DNA of 24,368 bases from a virus: the IMG/VR virus record IMGVR_UViG_3300022226_000020, positions 1 to 24,368 of that record. One strand, written 5' to 3'. The position numbers and the translations under genes were made by a program. Below, one piece after another: positions 7,538-15,645 of this stretch (positions are counted from its first letter, which is position 1; every line of letters begins with the position of its first letter). Below the pieces are notes generated by a model. The model saw only the letters and a program-made list of their open reading frames with translations. It had not been told where the DNA came from and ran no database searches.

Positions 7538-9037
7538 ATGAGTACTGAAAGGCAAATCCAAAAAGAAGATTATTTGTGGAAGACAGAGCCATATGCCCAC
7601 CAGCGCGAAGTGTTCTTACGATCACGTGAACTGGAGGAGTTTGCTTTGCTTATGGGGATGGGCACTGGAAAAACGAAAGTGACTATTGACACCGCGGCCT
7701 ACAATTACGCCAAAGGCAATATCACCTGTTTGATAGTAATCGCACCCAATGGTGTTCACAGGAACTGGGTGACCAGAGAAATTCCGACCCACATGCCAGA
7801 TTGGACTAATTGCCGAGCAGCTATCTGGTCAAGTTATATGCGCAAAAAAGAAGGCCAGCTCGTAGAGTCATTATTTGATCCTGACTTCAAAGGACTGCGA
7901 GTGATATCTATGAATATTGAAGCTTTTAAAGATAGCACCACCTGCAAGTCGGCGAAAATAGTTCGTAAACTATGTAACTCTTTCAGAGTGATGATGGTTG
8001 TTGATGAATCATCCAAAATAAAAACACCGGGCGCCAAAAGAACAAAATCTCTTATCGTGCTCGGCAGGCAGGCGGTGATGCGAAGGATACTCACGGGTAC
8101 TCCAGTCACCAATGGCCCACTTGACATATTTTCGCAATTCAGGTTTCTTGGTAATGCGCTGGGGTTCGATAATTTTTATTCCTTCAAGCATTATTTTGCT
8201 GAATGGGAACAGGAACGAAATTTCAGGACTGGGGCGCGATACGAAGTTTGTAAAGGCTATCGAAATATTGATGAGCTAACCGCAATCATTGATGCCCACG
8301 GTTACCGGATAACGAAAGAAGAGTGTTTGGATCTTCCTGATAAAATATACCAAACCAGATATGTTGAATTAACTGCCAAACAGCGCAAGGCATACAATGA
8401 CATTGCTGAAAGATCGTTGATCGAATTGGCTGGTGGTGAAGAAATGTCAGTAGCCAATGTCCTGACAAAAGCCTTGCGACTTCAGCAGGTGGTAGGCGGA
8501 TTTTTGCCAAAAGAAGAATTTGCTCCGGCGCTTCCTATTGAAGATAAGAACCCCAGAATTGATTGTTTGCTTGATTTGCTCGAGGAAACTGAAGGGAAAA
8601 TCATTATATGGGCTCGGTTCCGGGCAGAGTTGGCCGCTATCGAAGATGCTATCAGGAAAGCTTATGGCAAAGAAACGGTGGTCAGTTATCATGGTGGAGT
8701 AAATAAAGAAGAACGAGAGGTTAACATGGATACCTTTCAGGATAAGGATAGCCCTGTTCGATTCTTTGTTGGCCAACCGCATAGCGGCGGATACGGTCTC
8801 ACCCTCCACGCAGCGACAACCGTCGTCTACTTCTCCAATGATTTTAGTCTGGAGGCTCGTCTACAGAGTGAGGATAGAGCACATCGAATTGGGCAGCACC
8901 ATCCAGTATTGTATGTGGACATTGAATGCCTAGGAACCATAGATACAAAGATTATCGAGGCCTTACACAGCAAGAAAAGTTTGGCCGATCTCATTACGCG
9001 AGATTCAGTTAGGCTATTACTTGCAAGGGCAGCCTAA
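7538..9037 (+). CDS. SNF2-family DNA helicase/translocase (SF2)
   Basis: An ATP-driven DNA translocase, probably acting in phage replication or recombination. The 499-residue protein carries the ordered SF2/SNF2 motifs: the Q-like region YAHQREV (residues 19-25), Walker A GMGTGKT (40-46), motif II DESSKIK (156-162, with DESS in place of DEAH), motif III LTGTP (185-189), a helicase C domain with IIWARF, and motif VI QSEDRAHRIGQ (443-453). This is the minimal two-lobe SNF2 core without accessory domains, the usual phage form. It is the first gene after a control region and has a clear SD. Conserved DNA-binding partners follow in the same operon. Confidence 0.93.
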   Translation: MSTERQIQKEDYLWKTEPYAHQREVFLRSRELEEFALLMGMGTGKTKVTIDTAAYNYAKGNITCLIVIAPNGVHRNWVTREIPTHMPDWTNCRAAIWSSYMRKKEGQLVESLFDPDFKGLRVISMNIEAFKDSTTCKSAKIVRKLCNSFRVMMVVDESSKIKTPGAKRTKSLIVLGRQAVMRRILTGTPVTNGPLDIFSQFRFLGNALGFDNFYSFKHYFAEWEQERNFRTGARYEVCKGYRNIDELTAIIDAHGYRITKEECLDLPDKIYQTRYVELTAKQRKAYNDIAERSLIELAGGEEMSVANVLTKALRLQQVVGGFLPKEEFAPALPIEDKNPRIDCLLDLLEETEGKIIIWARFRAELAAIEDAIRKAYGKETVVSYHGGVNKEEREVNMDTFQDKDSPVRFFVGQPHSGGYGLTLHAATTVVYFSNDFSLEARLQSEDRAHRIGQHHPVLYVDIECLGTIDTKIIEALHSKKSLADLITRDSVRLLLARAA

Positions 9038-9076
9038 ACCTTGTAAATTGCAAGTCTTGGAAAGGAGTTAAAATAA

Positions 9077-9418
9077 ATGGGCCGAGTATTTGTCGTTCAA
9101 ATTCCGCGGAAGCGTGATCCCCGAACTGGTGAATGGAATGAATATGACATCAGTGTCGCAAGTGTTTATGGCACGCTACAGCAACCTTTGTTTGATCGCA
9201 AAGGTGCCGAATTCACGACTGCCCCTGCCGTTGCGAAGATCCGCAGTGAGTTGAAAGACTACTGCGATGATGATTCTATATTAGCTTTGGGTGACCCGGC
9301 TGCGATAGCTGTCACCTGCACGATTGCCGCCAATAATAATCGCGGCAAGTTTTCAGTACTGCGCTGGGACGGCCGGACTAGACAGTATGTGAGAATCCAA
9401 TTTGACACTAAACCATAG
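9077..9418 (+). CDS. Conserved phage protein of unknown function
   Basis: A 113-residue soluble protein; family not recognised. MGRVFVVQIPRKRDPRTGEW is a beta-strand followed by a charged turn. The middle contains LALGDPAAIAVTCTIAANNN and the end KFSVLRWDGRTRQYVRIQFD looks like a beta-hairpin. It has a strong ribosome binding site (GGAAAGGAG) and sits directly after the SNF2 helicase, in the same operon as a four-cysteine mini-protein and two further DNA-metabolism candidates. A role with the helicase is plausible from position only. No catalytic motif is visible. Confidence 0.72.
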   Translation: MGRVFVVQIPRKRDPRTGEWNEYDISVASVYGTLQQPLFDRKGAEFTTAPAVAKIRSELKDYCDDDSILALGDPAAIAVTCTIAANNNRGKFSVLRWDGRTRQYVRIQFDTKP

Positions 9419-9432
9419 AAAGGAGATACAGA

Positions 9433-9576
9433 ATGGCAACCCAGATAGAATATTGTAAAGATTGCAAGTATTGGAAGCCCTACAAGAAAACAAAGACGGG
9501 CAATTGTCGGCGCTATCCAGTTCCAACTCCAACTAAATCGCACAAGTGGTGCGGCGAATTTAAGAAGGGGAACTGA
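9433..9576 (+). CDS. Four-cysteine mini-protein (zinc-ribbon-like, 47 aa)
   Basis: A 47-residue gene with a strong SD (AAAGGAG) 8 nt before the ATG; the stop lies one base before the next ATG. The cysteines lie in YCKDCKYW, GNCRRYP and KWCGEF, giving C8, C11, C25 and C40, the layout expected for one bound zinc ion. Short proteins with a CxxCxxW...GxCRRYP...WCGEF pattern occur widely in phages and their hosts, with unknown function. The high lysine/arginine content fits nucleic acid binding, but that is inference. Confidence 0.8.
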   Translation: MATQIEYCKDCKYWKPYKKTKTGNCRRYPVPTPTKSHKWCGEFKKGN

Positions 9577-9577
9577 C

Positions 9578-10132
9578 ATGGCTGACCTTGATTTATCCGA
9601 TTTAGACAAAATAGTAGCCCCCACAGACGAACAACTGGCTACGGTAAGCCAATTAGCTGATCAGCAATTAGCCCTGGAACGCGACATAGAGCAGCTTGAA
9701 GCTGAACTCCGTGCCAAGAAGAATACCTACATCAAGGTATCACAGGTAGATCTACCTGACGCGATGGCAGCGATCAATATGAGCTCTTTTAAATTAGAGA
9801 ATGGCGCGTCCATCGACATTAAAAAGGGCGTAGATGCGAGCATCAAAATCGACGACAAGGCCGACGCGTACAATTGGCTTCGTGAACATGGGCATGGCGC
9901 CATTATTAAGAACGAATTTAAGATTCCTTTCGGAGCTGGTGAAGATGAGTTAGCTTCGGAAGTCGGTGAGTATCTCTCAACCATCCACAAAGATTTCAAT
10001 GCCTCAATTTCTATACACGCGCAAACCCTGCGAGCATGGGCTAAAGCTCAATTAGAAGAAGGCAACGAAATTCCTGAAGTCATCAAGGTGTATGAATACT
10101 CGGTGGCTAAGGTAATCCCGCCGAGGGGCTGA
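9578..10132 (+). CDS. Conserved phage protein with N-terminal coiled coil
   Basis: A 184-residue protein of unknown function. Residues about 15-52 form a heptad-rich helix (LADQQLALERDIEQLEAEL). An alpha/beta domain follows with SSFKLENGASIDIKKGVDAS and the phrase AYNWLREHGHGAIIKNEF (about 98-115), then a helical region and a short beta-strand ending. I recognise this WLREHGHG...IKN family as common in replication regions of siphoviruses and podoviruses, where it is normally annotated hypothetical. Neighbours are the SNF2 helicase and a probable DNA-binding protein. It probably oligomerises through the coiled coil. Confidence 0.78.
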   Translation: MADLDLSDLDKIVAPTDEQLATVSQLADQQLALERDIEQLEAELRAKKNTYIKVSQVDLPDAMAAINMSSFKLENGASIDIKKGVDASIKIDDKADAYNWLREHGHGAIIKNEFKIPFGAGEDELASEVGEYLSTIHKDFNASISIHAQTLRAWAKAQLEEGNEIPEVIKVYEYSVAKVIPPRG

Positions 10133-10169
10133 CGGCGATAATTCAGTCCAACCAAAGAGGTTATTTATC

Positions 10170-10952
10170 ATGGCAACATCAAAAGCAGCGGTAGCAAAGA
10201 AAGCAGAACAAGGCCTGGCACTACCGGAAGATTTGAAACTTCCTGAAGGTGCTGGTTTAGAGGCGGCGGATGCGGATTCGTATGCAATTCCGTTTTTAAC
10301 CATTCTTCAGAAAACAAGCCCGCAGGCTGATTCAGATCATGAGGCGTATATCGAGGGTGCCAAGGCCGGCATGTTCCTTGACACCGTCGCGAATTCGTTA
10401 CTGGATGGTGACAAGGAAGATTTGAATATCATACCAGTTTTTTATCGGCGGGCGTTCATCGAATGGAAAACCCGTGACGATGGGGGTGGCTTCATCCAGG
10501 AGCATTCTGTCGCCGAGGCGAACGAGATGAAGTGGGAAAGAACCGACAAGGGTGACATCCTCCCCAATGGCCACCAGATAGTTGACACCAGGTATCATTA
10601 TGTGATACTGATACGCGGCGATGGCGCACTTCAGCCGATGGTCATAACGATGACCAGTACCCAGGTGAAAAAATCGAAACGGCTGGTCAGCGATTTAGAC
10701 CTGCAAATGAGAGCCCAGAATTTAAGGGCTACTTTTCAGACGAAGTACAAGATCTCGACGGTGGGCGAGAGTAATGAGCACGGTACGTGGCGGGGATGGA
10801 ATATCACTCGCAACGGCCTGGTTGATGACCAAGATCAATTGAACGCGGCCGTCAACTTCTACAAGGCGATCAAGTCCGGCAACGTCAAAGAAGCCACCGA
10901 TTCTCTTGACCAAGTCGGCGCCACTGGTGACGGAACAGATCCGTCGTTTTAA
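10170..10952 (+). CDS. Conserved replication-module protein, possible DNA-binding protein
   Basis: A 260-residue protein of a broad phage family that I recognise by its order of phrases: IPFLTILQKTSPQ (about residues 40-52), AGMFLDTVANSLLDG, IIPVFYRRAFIEW, ITMTSTQVKKSKRL and W-G-WNITRNG near the C-terminus. The N-terminal tail is Ala/Lys-rich. The C-terminus is disordered and acidic, ending DGTDPSF; a short acidic, aromatic-tipped tail is reminiscent of single-stranded DNA-binding proteins. Members are usually found next to helicase, primase or recombination genes, as here. A ssDNA-binding or annealing-related role is inference; no enzymatic motif is visible. Confidence 0.75.
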   Translation: MATSKAAVAKKAEQGLALPEDLKLPEGAGLEAADADSYAIPFLTILQKTSPQADSDHEAYIEGAKAGMFLDTVANSLLDGDKEDLNIIPVFYRRAFIEWKTRDDGGGFIQEHSVAEANEMKWERTDKGDILPNGHQIVDTRYHYVILIRGDGALQPMVITMTSTQVKKSKRLVSDLDLQMRAQNLRATFQTKYKISTVGESNEHGTWRGWNITRNGLVDDQDQLNAAVNFYKAIKSGNVKEATDSLDQVGATGDGTDPSF

Positions 10953-10966
10953 TCCAGTGGGTTCCA

Positions 10967-10993
10967 GGGGCCCCTGACGGGGCCCCGCTTTTT
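10967..10993 (+). terminator. Strong rho-independent terminator
   Basis: Perfect 8-bp stem GGGGCCCC (10967-10974 and 10979-10986) with a TGAC loop, then GC and five T residues. It separates the helicase/DNA-binding genes from the primase gene. Because no clear promoter follows before the primase start at 11008, expression of the primase must rely on read-through or antitermination. Confidence 0.85.
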
Positions 10994-11007
10994 AATTACG
11001 GTGGCTG

Positions 11008-12573
11008 ATGGTGAAATATGTAGAACAATTACAAGAGCTTTTCAGCGGGCTTGATCGTGTCCACGGAACAATAAAAATTGATGAAAGTCTCGAGGGCGAC
11101 AAGGTCCAGGGCAAGGCATACACGATTGCGAAACCTCCGACCACGGAGTTGTGGGAGGCCCACCTCAAAGGTGAAAGAAATTTAGGCATTGTCCCAATTA
11201 AAGAAGATGGGACGATTGTTTGGGCTTGTATTGACATTGATTCATACAAGGATGACGTTTGTAAGGCGACGGTGAAATTTTGTCGTGAATACTCGTTGCC
11301 GTTCGTAGTCTGCCGCAGTAAGAGTGGCGGCGCCCACGTGTTCGTTTTCTTCAAAGAACCAATCGCTGCGAAATTGGTCGTAAAGAAGCTTTCGCAGTTT
11401 GCCAAGGCGATGGGATTCGATGGCGCTGAGATATTTCCTAAGCAGGTCAGCATAGGACCAGAAGATTTTGGCAACTGGTTAAACATGCCATATTTTGATT
11501 GGGAGGTTAGCGTTCGCTATGCGTATGGTGATGAAGGCCAAAGGTTAGAGTTACCAGAATTTTTAGAATATGCTGAAAATAAGAAGCTGACTCTCGAGGT
11601 TTGGAAATCGTTATCCATCCCAGAATTAGAGCATCCATTCAATGATGGACCACCATGCTTACAGCAGATGGCGAAAGCGAAGATAGGCGAGGGCGGCCGC
11701 AATAATGCGCTGCTTCAATTCGGTGTCTATGCCAAATTAAAGTATGGTGAAAATGACTACCAAGACAAGGTAGCCGAATATAATTACCAATACTTCGTGC
11801 CGCCAGTTGCACAGCGCGAAATGACCGACACCATTTTCAAATCTTTGGATCGGCGTGATTATGGATACGTTTGCACTCAGCAACCCCAGGCGTCGTTCTG
11901 TAATAGAGCTGTCTGCCTACGGAGGCGTCATGGAATTGGAGGCGCAGCAGATGAAGAATTTGAAGCAACGATGGAGATGTACAACCTTCGAAAATTATTG
12001 TACTTGTCGCCAACCGGGCAACCCTTAGACGATGATCCGGAATGGGAATTGACAGTCCAAGGAAGAACAATACGGTTTACCACTAGTCAACTTCAAGTTC
12101 AAACTCAATTCGCAAGTCGCTGCATCAACAAATTAAATATCTGGCCACCACCCCTCCCCAACCCTCGCTGGCGTGAAATGATACAAAGTCACCTCAGCAA
12201 TTGTGAAGAAATAGAAATACCTTTTGAGACATCACCAGTGGCGCAGACGCTCGAAGAGTTGAAAGCCTACATCGCTAGAAATGCTCATGCAAAAAATAAC
12301 CTTGATTTGTTAAATGGTCTTGCATTGAAAAAGGATGACTGTTACCGTTTCCGTCTCGAATCACTTGTGGAATTCATGCGTGACAAATCCCGGACCACAG
12401 TCAACATCAAAACCGTCGCTGACCATCTCGAGTTACTCGGTTTGAACCGGAGCAAAACTACAGCAAGGCAAGGCGCAGATCATGTGGCCGTAGTATGCTG
12501 GGAAGTAGGCGTCAAGCAACTCGCAATCTACGAAGAAGATTTTCAACAGGAGCACAACGAGGCGGCGTTTTAA
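11008..12573 (+). CDS. Archaeo-eukaryotic-type primase (AEP / PrimPol superfamily)
   Basis: Makes primers, and possibly extends them, during phage replication. The N-terminal AEP catalytic core is clear: ACIDIDSY gives the metal-binding D76 and D78, SKSGGAH (residues 104-110) carries the catalytic histidine, and EIFPKQ and FGNWLNMPYF (about 154-163) match the TOTE/NCLDV-like clade. The C-terminal part has PPCLQ (C217) and a cluster C289, C298, C303 in CTQQPQASFCNRAVCLRRRHGIG, a metal-binding pattern found in viral primase C-terminal domains. At 521 residues it lacks a fused helicase. The next gene, a separate SF1 helicase, overlaps its stop by one base (TAATG). No DNA polymerase is seen in the window. 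Confidence 0.88.
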   Translation: MVKYVEQLQELFSGLDRVHGTIKIDESLEGDKVQGKAYTIAKPPTTELWEAHLKGERNLGIVPIKEDGTIVWACIDIDSYKDDVCKATVKFCREYSLPFVVCRSKSGGAHVFVFFKEPIAAKLVVKKLSQFAKAMGFDGAEIFPKQVSIGPEDFGNWLNMPYFDWEVSVRYAYGDEGQRLELPEFLEYAENKKLTLEVWKSLSIPELEHPFNDGPPCLQQMAKAKIGEGGRNNALLQFGVYAKLKYGENDYQDKVAEYNYQYFVPPVAQREMTDTIFKSLDRRDYGYVCTQQPQASFCNRAVCLRRRHGIGGAADEEFEATMEMYNLRKLLYLSPTGQPLDDDPEWELTVQGRTIRFTTSQLQVQTQFASRCINKLNIWPPPLPNPRWREMIQSHLSNCEEIEIPFETSPVAQTLEELKAYIARNAHAKNNLDLLNGLALKKDDCYRFRLESLVEFMRDKSRTTVNIKTVADHLELLGLNRSKTTARQGADHVAVVCWEVGVKQLAIYEEDFQQEHNEAAF

Positions 12574-14117
12574 TGGACAAGAAGTTGATATTGGGTCCGC
12601 CAGGAACAGGAAAGACGACCAAACTCATCAACATAGTCGCTGAGCTTTTAGAGAAAGGAATAAGACCACAACAGATAGCCTATGTCAGTTTCACCCGTAA
12701 GGCTGCAGAAGAAGCAATCGATCGAGCTCGCGAAAAATTCGACCTACCCAAATCATCTTTTCCACATTTCAGAACTCTACACAGTCTTGCTTTTCGTGAA
12801 CTCGGATTGAACTCTAGTGATGTCATGAATGAGAGCCACTGGGATGAGATTTCTGACATGACGGGCAAGAAACTTTCACCTCGTGGTTTTAACGATGGAG
12901 TAGGTCCAGACGAGATTGTGAGTTTTCATTTGCACCTTGCGAAAGCTATGTGTCGATCCTACGCCGAGCATTTCAGAATTGTTGCTGGTTCGCTATCAAA
13001 AAGAAAATATAACTTTGGAACCTTGCGACGCGGCGGCGGATTGGATGAATTTATTAAACTCGGTGATTTCATTGACCATTATAAATCAAACGCTGCCTTG
13101 CTAGATTTCAGTGACATGCTTTCGCAAGGTTGCCATTGCGATCCTTTGGAGGTGCGGTATGCAATCATTGATGAAGCTCAAGACCTGTCTCGTTTGCAAT
13201 GGAAGTTCTGCAAGTCAATTTTCTCAAGGTGTGAAACGGTTTGGGTCGCTGGGGATGACGACCAAGCAATTTATTCATGGGCTGGAGCGGATCTCTACAC
13301 ATTCCGGCACATGGACGCTGAAAGATCTGTGCTTGAACATTCGTGGCGATTGCCGAGGAGTATTTGGGAAGTCGCGGGCGGAATAGTCAACATGATTGAC
13401 GACCGGTATGAAAAGAAGTGGCGTCCTAAAGATGAAGAAGGTTCATTTAAAATGGTTTCAGATTTAAGTGAATGCCCTCTCGACAATGAAGAAAGTTGGT
13501 ACCTCTTGACACGGACTAAATCTCAGCAGCAGAACATGGTGCACTGGTTACGAGGTCATGGTTACACCTATACGCGTTTGGGGCGGCATTCTGTCAAAGC
13601 AGAACATCTATCTTTGGCAAGGGCCTGGACGCGTCTTACCAAGGGTGATTACGTCACCGCATCGCAGGTTCGTTCGTTGTATGAGAACATGCGGGACGAT
13701 CAAATAGAGCCGAATGCAATTGACAAGGTAAGTAATCTTGAGCCTGATCATAGGCTGCGAATGAACAATTTGATTAATGAATATGGTCTCAAAGTTGATC
13801 ATGGGTTATGGCATGAAGTTTTGACAATCGATTATATCGATAGCCAATACTATAAGGCTGTGAAAGATAGGTCAGGCGCGCAGGCACTCATTGAAAAACC
13901 GCGTATTGTGATCGACACGATCCATGGAGTGAAAGGAGGAGAGGCTGATAATGTTTATTTCAGTAATTCAATGGGCCAAAGGCCATACCGCAATTTTAAG
14001 GCGGGATATAACCGCGATGATGAGGCGCGTATTTTCTATGTGGCGGCAACTCGTGCAAAGAAAGGACTTTTCATAAAGCCGGCTCTACAATGCTCGTTTC
14101 CGTTGCCTAGGCTTTAA
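12573..14117 (+). CDS. UvrD/Rep-like SF1 DNA helicase
   Basis: An ATP-dependent 3'-5'-type helicase for replication or recombination. Motifs in order: Walker A GPPGTGKT (residues 8-15), motif Ia VSFTRKAA (38-45), FRTLHSLAF (66-74), Walker B IIDEAQDLS (198-206), motif III VAGDDDQAIYSWAGAD (225-240), motif V IHGVKGGEADNV (450-461) and motif VI YVAATRAKKGL (489-499). At 514 residues it is smaller than bacterial UvrD, as is normal for phage versions. The frame is open from 12495, but the ATG at 12573 overlaps the primase stop (TAATG) and places the P-loop at the N-terminus. Coupling with the primase suggests the two act together. Confidence 0.93.
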   Translation: MDKKLILGPPGTGKTTKLINIVAELLEKGIRPQQIAYVSFTRKAAEEAIDRAREKFDLPKSSFPHFRTLHSLAFRELGLNSSDVMNESHWDEISDMTGKKLSPRGFNDGVGPDEIVSFHLHLAKAMCRSYAEHFRIVAGSLSKRKYNFGTLRRGGGLDEFIKLGDFIDHYKSNAALLDFSDMLSQGCHCDPLEVRYAIIDEAQDLSRLQWKFCKSIFSRCETVWVAGDDDQAIYSWAGADLYTFRHMDAERSVLEHSWRLPRSIWEVAGGIVNMIDDRYEKKWRPKDEEGSFKMVSDLSECPLDNEESWYLLTRTKSQQQNMVHWLRGHGYTYTRLGRHSVKAEHLSLARAWTRLTKGDYVTASQVRSLYENMRDDQIEPNAIDKVSNLEPDHRLRMNNLINEYGLKVDHGLWHEVLTIDYIDSQYYKAVKDRSGAQALIEKPRIVIDTIHGVKGGEADNVYFSNSMGQRPYRNFKAGYNRDDEARIFYVAATRAKKGLFIKPALQCSFPLPRL

Positions 14118-14125
14118 TTCATTAC

Positions 14126-14153
14126 TTGCAGAACAATAACAATTTGCTATACT
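14126..14153 (+). promoter_or_regulatory. Extended -10 promoter before the accessory operon
   Basis: TTGCAG (14126-14131), 16 nt, then TATACT (14148-14153) preceded by TGC (extended -10). The 16-nt spacing and the TGC are the same as in the three promoters at 17457, 17779 and 18268, which supports it. It leads into a leader of about 55 nt and the methyltransferase-like gene. Confidence 0.55.
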
Positions 14154-14216
14154 CGTATAATACAAGCAATAGGTAGGCATGTGAAAATTAAATAGGGTGA
14201 ATAGAAAGGAAATGAA

Positions 14217-14852
14217 ATGAAATTATTACAAAAAACAGAAGTGCCCGAGCAAGAAATGAACGGTTGGGTAATCAAAAAGTTCACTGTTAATAAGGAAAAG
14301 GCTGATCATTTCAATATGATGCAGATTTTTTCTGGTAGTGGGTTCCAACGAAGTGTAACGCCCGGTGAATATACGAAGCTTGGCAAATCTCCTGGTTCCT
14401 TGTGGATGAGTGATACCCCCGCTGAAATCAGAGATCATTATGAACCTGCGCACCACGCAAAGGATCATTGTTTGATTGGCGGATTAGGTCTCGGTATCAT
14501 CGTTGAGGCTTGCCTGAGGAAACCAGAGGTATCATTCGTGACAGTGATTGAAATCGAGGAGGACATTATCAAAATGGTCGGCGACTATTTGTACGATAAA
14601 TGGGGTCGCGACAGGCTCGAAATCATACACGCTGATTTGTTCGAATGGCGACCACCGAAAGGACAACGGTATGGCATGGCATGGTTCGATGTGTGGCCGA
14701 CTATCTGCCAGGATAACTGGGATGAGATGAAACTCTTGCAGCGGCGTTACGGCAGTAAAGCTGACTGGAAAGGTTCGTGGGGTCGCAATGAGATAATGCA
14801 GATGAACAGACAAGACAGAGAAGACCGCACAAGGCGGTGGGGGTATTGGTAA
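14217..14852 (+). CDS. Class I SAM-dependent methyltransferase-like protein
   Basis: A Rossmann-fold protein of the methyltransferase/spermidine-synthase type. Residues 85-95 form motif I (CLIGGLGLGII), 108-114 the strand ending in the acidic residues (VTVIEIE), 136-144 the motif IIHADLFEW, and 155-161 AWFDVWP in place of a DPPY/NPPY motif. Target and reaction are unknown. The absence of NPPY argues against a standard adenine- or cytosine-N4 DNA methylase, and no PCQ motif of C5 methylases is visible. At 211 residues it is short, with an Arg-rich C-terminus (about 175-208). It has a strong SD (GAAAGGA), a probable promoter and leads an operon of small genes. DNA, protein or small-molecule modification are all open. 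Confidence 0.72.
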   Translation: MKLLQKTEVPEQEMNGWVIKKFTVNKEKADHFNMMQIFSGSGFQRSVTPGEYTKLGKSPGSLWMSDTPAEIRDHYEPAHHAKDHCLIGGLGLGIIVEACLRKPEVSFVTVIEIEEDIIKMVGDYLYDKWGRDRLEIIHADLFEWRPPKGQRYGMAWFDVWPTICQDNWDEMKLLQRRYGSKADWKGSWGRNEIMQMNRQDREDRTRRWGYW

Positions 14853-14974
14853 TGACCACATTTGAATTTATCTTGGGTTGGGCCCACATCATTTTCTTGC
14901 TAGGGTTTCCTTTCTTCGCAATCGGCTTCATGTCATATAAAGGGTATAAATGGCTCAATTTAAAAATCAGGTGA
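14852..14974 (+). CDS. Small single-pass membrane protein (40 aa)
   Basis: A 40-residue gene that overlaps the preceding stop by one base (TAATG). One hydrophobic helix covers about residues 5-27 (FILGWAHIIFLLGFPFFAIGF), with a positively charged C-terminal tail (SYKGYKWLNLKIR), so the N-terminus probably faces out. Family not recognised. The tight overlap and the following SD argue that it is real. Tiny phage membrane proteins of this type often act on the host membrane, but that cannot be shown here. Confidence 0.55.
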   Translation: MTTFEFILGWAHIIFLLGFPFFAIGFMSYKGYKWLNLKIR

Positions 14975-14992
14975 TAACCGCGGAGGATCCAA

Positions 14993-15376
14993 ATGTTCCA
15001 TGTACCGAATGATTATCGCATAACGAATGGTGAGCTTGGTAGCAATAGCAGCTACGGCAACAATGGCGCTTTCGCACTTGCTTTCAAACGACCACCTCGT
15101 TCAGTAGTGATTGGTATGCTGGTTATCGCAAGTGACGGTGAGGGGTGGGAACATGCGAGCGTTTCAATAAATAGAAAAAGGTGCCCGTATTGGGATGAAA
15201 TGTGCTTCGTAAAAAATTTATTTTGGGATGAAGATGATGCTGTGATACAAATTCATCCGCCCAAAAATGAATACGTCAGTCATCACCCCTATGCTCTCCA
15301 TTTGTGGCGAAAAGTTGGCACCAACGATTTTTATGAAAAACCGCCATGGTGGATGGTTGGTCCTATGCGCAATTGA
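14993..15376 (+). CDS. DUF7694-like conserved phage protein
   Basis: A 127-residue protein with a strong SD (CGGAGG). The centre, GWEHASVSINRKRCPYWDEMCFVKNLFW (about residues 51-78), and then VIQIHPPKNEYVSHHPYALHLWR match a family I know from many phages and bacteria as DUF7694-like, with conserved Trp, Cys and His residues. Function is unknown. The repeated His and the conserved Cys could bind metal, by inference. It lies in a run of small accessory genes and has no membrane segment. Confidence 0.75.
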   Translation: MFHVPNDYRITNGELGSNSSYGNNGAFALAFKRPPRSVVIGMLVIASDGEGWEHASVSINRKRCPYWDEMCFVKNLFWDEDDAVIQIHPPKNEYVSHHPYALHLWRKVGTNDFYEKPPWWMVGPMRN

Positions 15377-15402
15377 ACTCACCAAAAGCTGGAGACGCGA
15401 CG

Positions 15403-15645
15403 ATGGATAATATATTTCACATTAATAGCAATTGGTCCGCGCCCGAAGCCTTGCGCAATATTGCAGATGCGATAGAGCAGGGAGAATACGAAGACAACGA
15501 AGCAACCGTTATTATCGGGACCGATGTTTTCCACGTAGGCCAAAGCGACGACGCAAAAGCGGCTGAAAACGCTGTCTGGAATATGACATTTGGCATTCAC
15601 AAATTAATGAACATGGCAGTAAAAGTAGGAAACGACGATGGATAA
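15403..15645 (+). CDS. Conserved small phage protein, unknown function
   Basis: An 80-residue acidic protein. ATG 15403 is chosen over an in-frame ATG at 15346 because GGAG lies 8 nt upstream of it, while 15346 falls inside the previous gene. The family phrase is NWSAPEALRNIADAIEQGEY (residues about 8-27), then a beta-strand TVIIGTDVFHVG and the C-terminal helix AVWNMTFGIHKLMNMA. Homologues with 'LRNVADAIE' occur among small siphovirus genes of unknown function. The stop overlaps the next start by eight bases. Confidence 0.7.
   Translation: MDNIFHINSNWSAPEALRNIADAIEQGEYEDNEATVIIGTDVFHVGQSDDAKAAENAVWNMTFGIHKLMNMAVKVGNDDG

Noticed and set aside
10992-11486. 164-codon open frame on the minus strand over the primase gene
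   Set aside because: It is the shadow of the AEP primase catalytic core, which carries clear motifs on the + strand.
7538-14117. TOTE-type conflict system (AEP primase, helicase, nuclease)
   Set aside because: The AEP core resembles that clade, but helicases are separate genes, no nuclease is fused, and the setting is an ordinary phage replication module.
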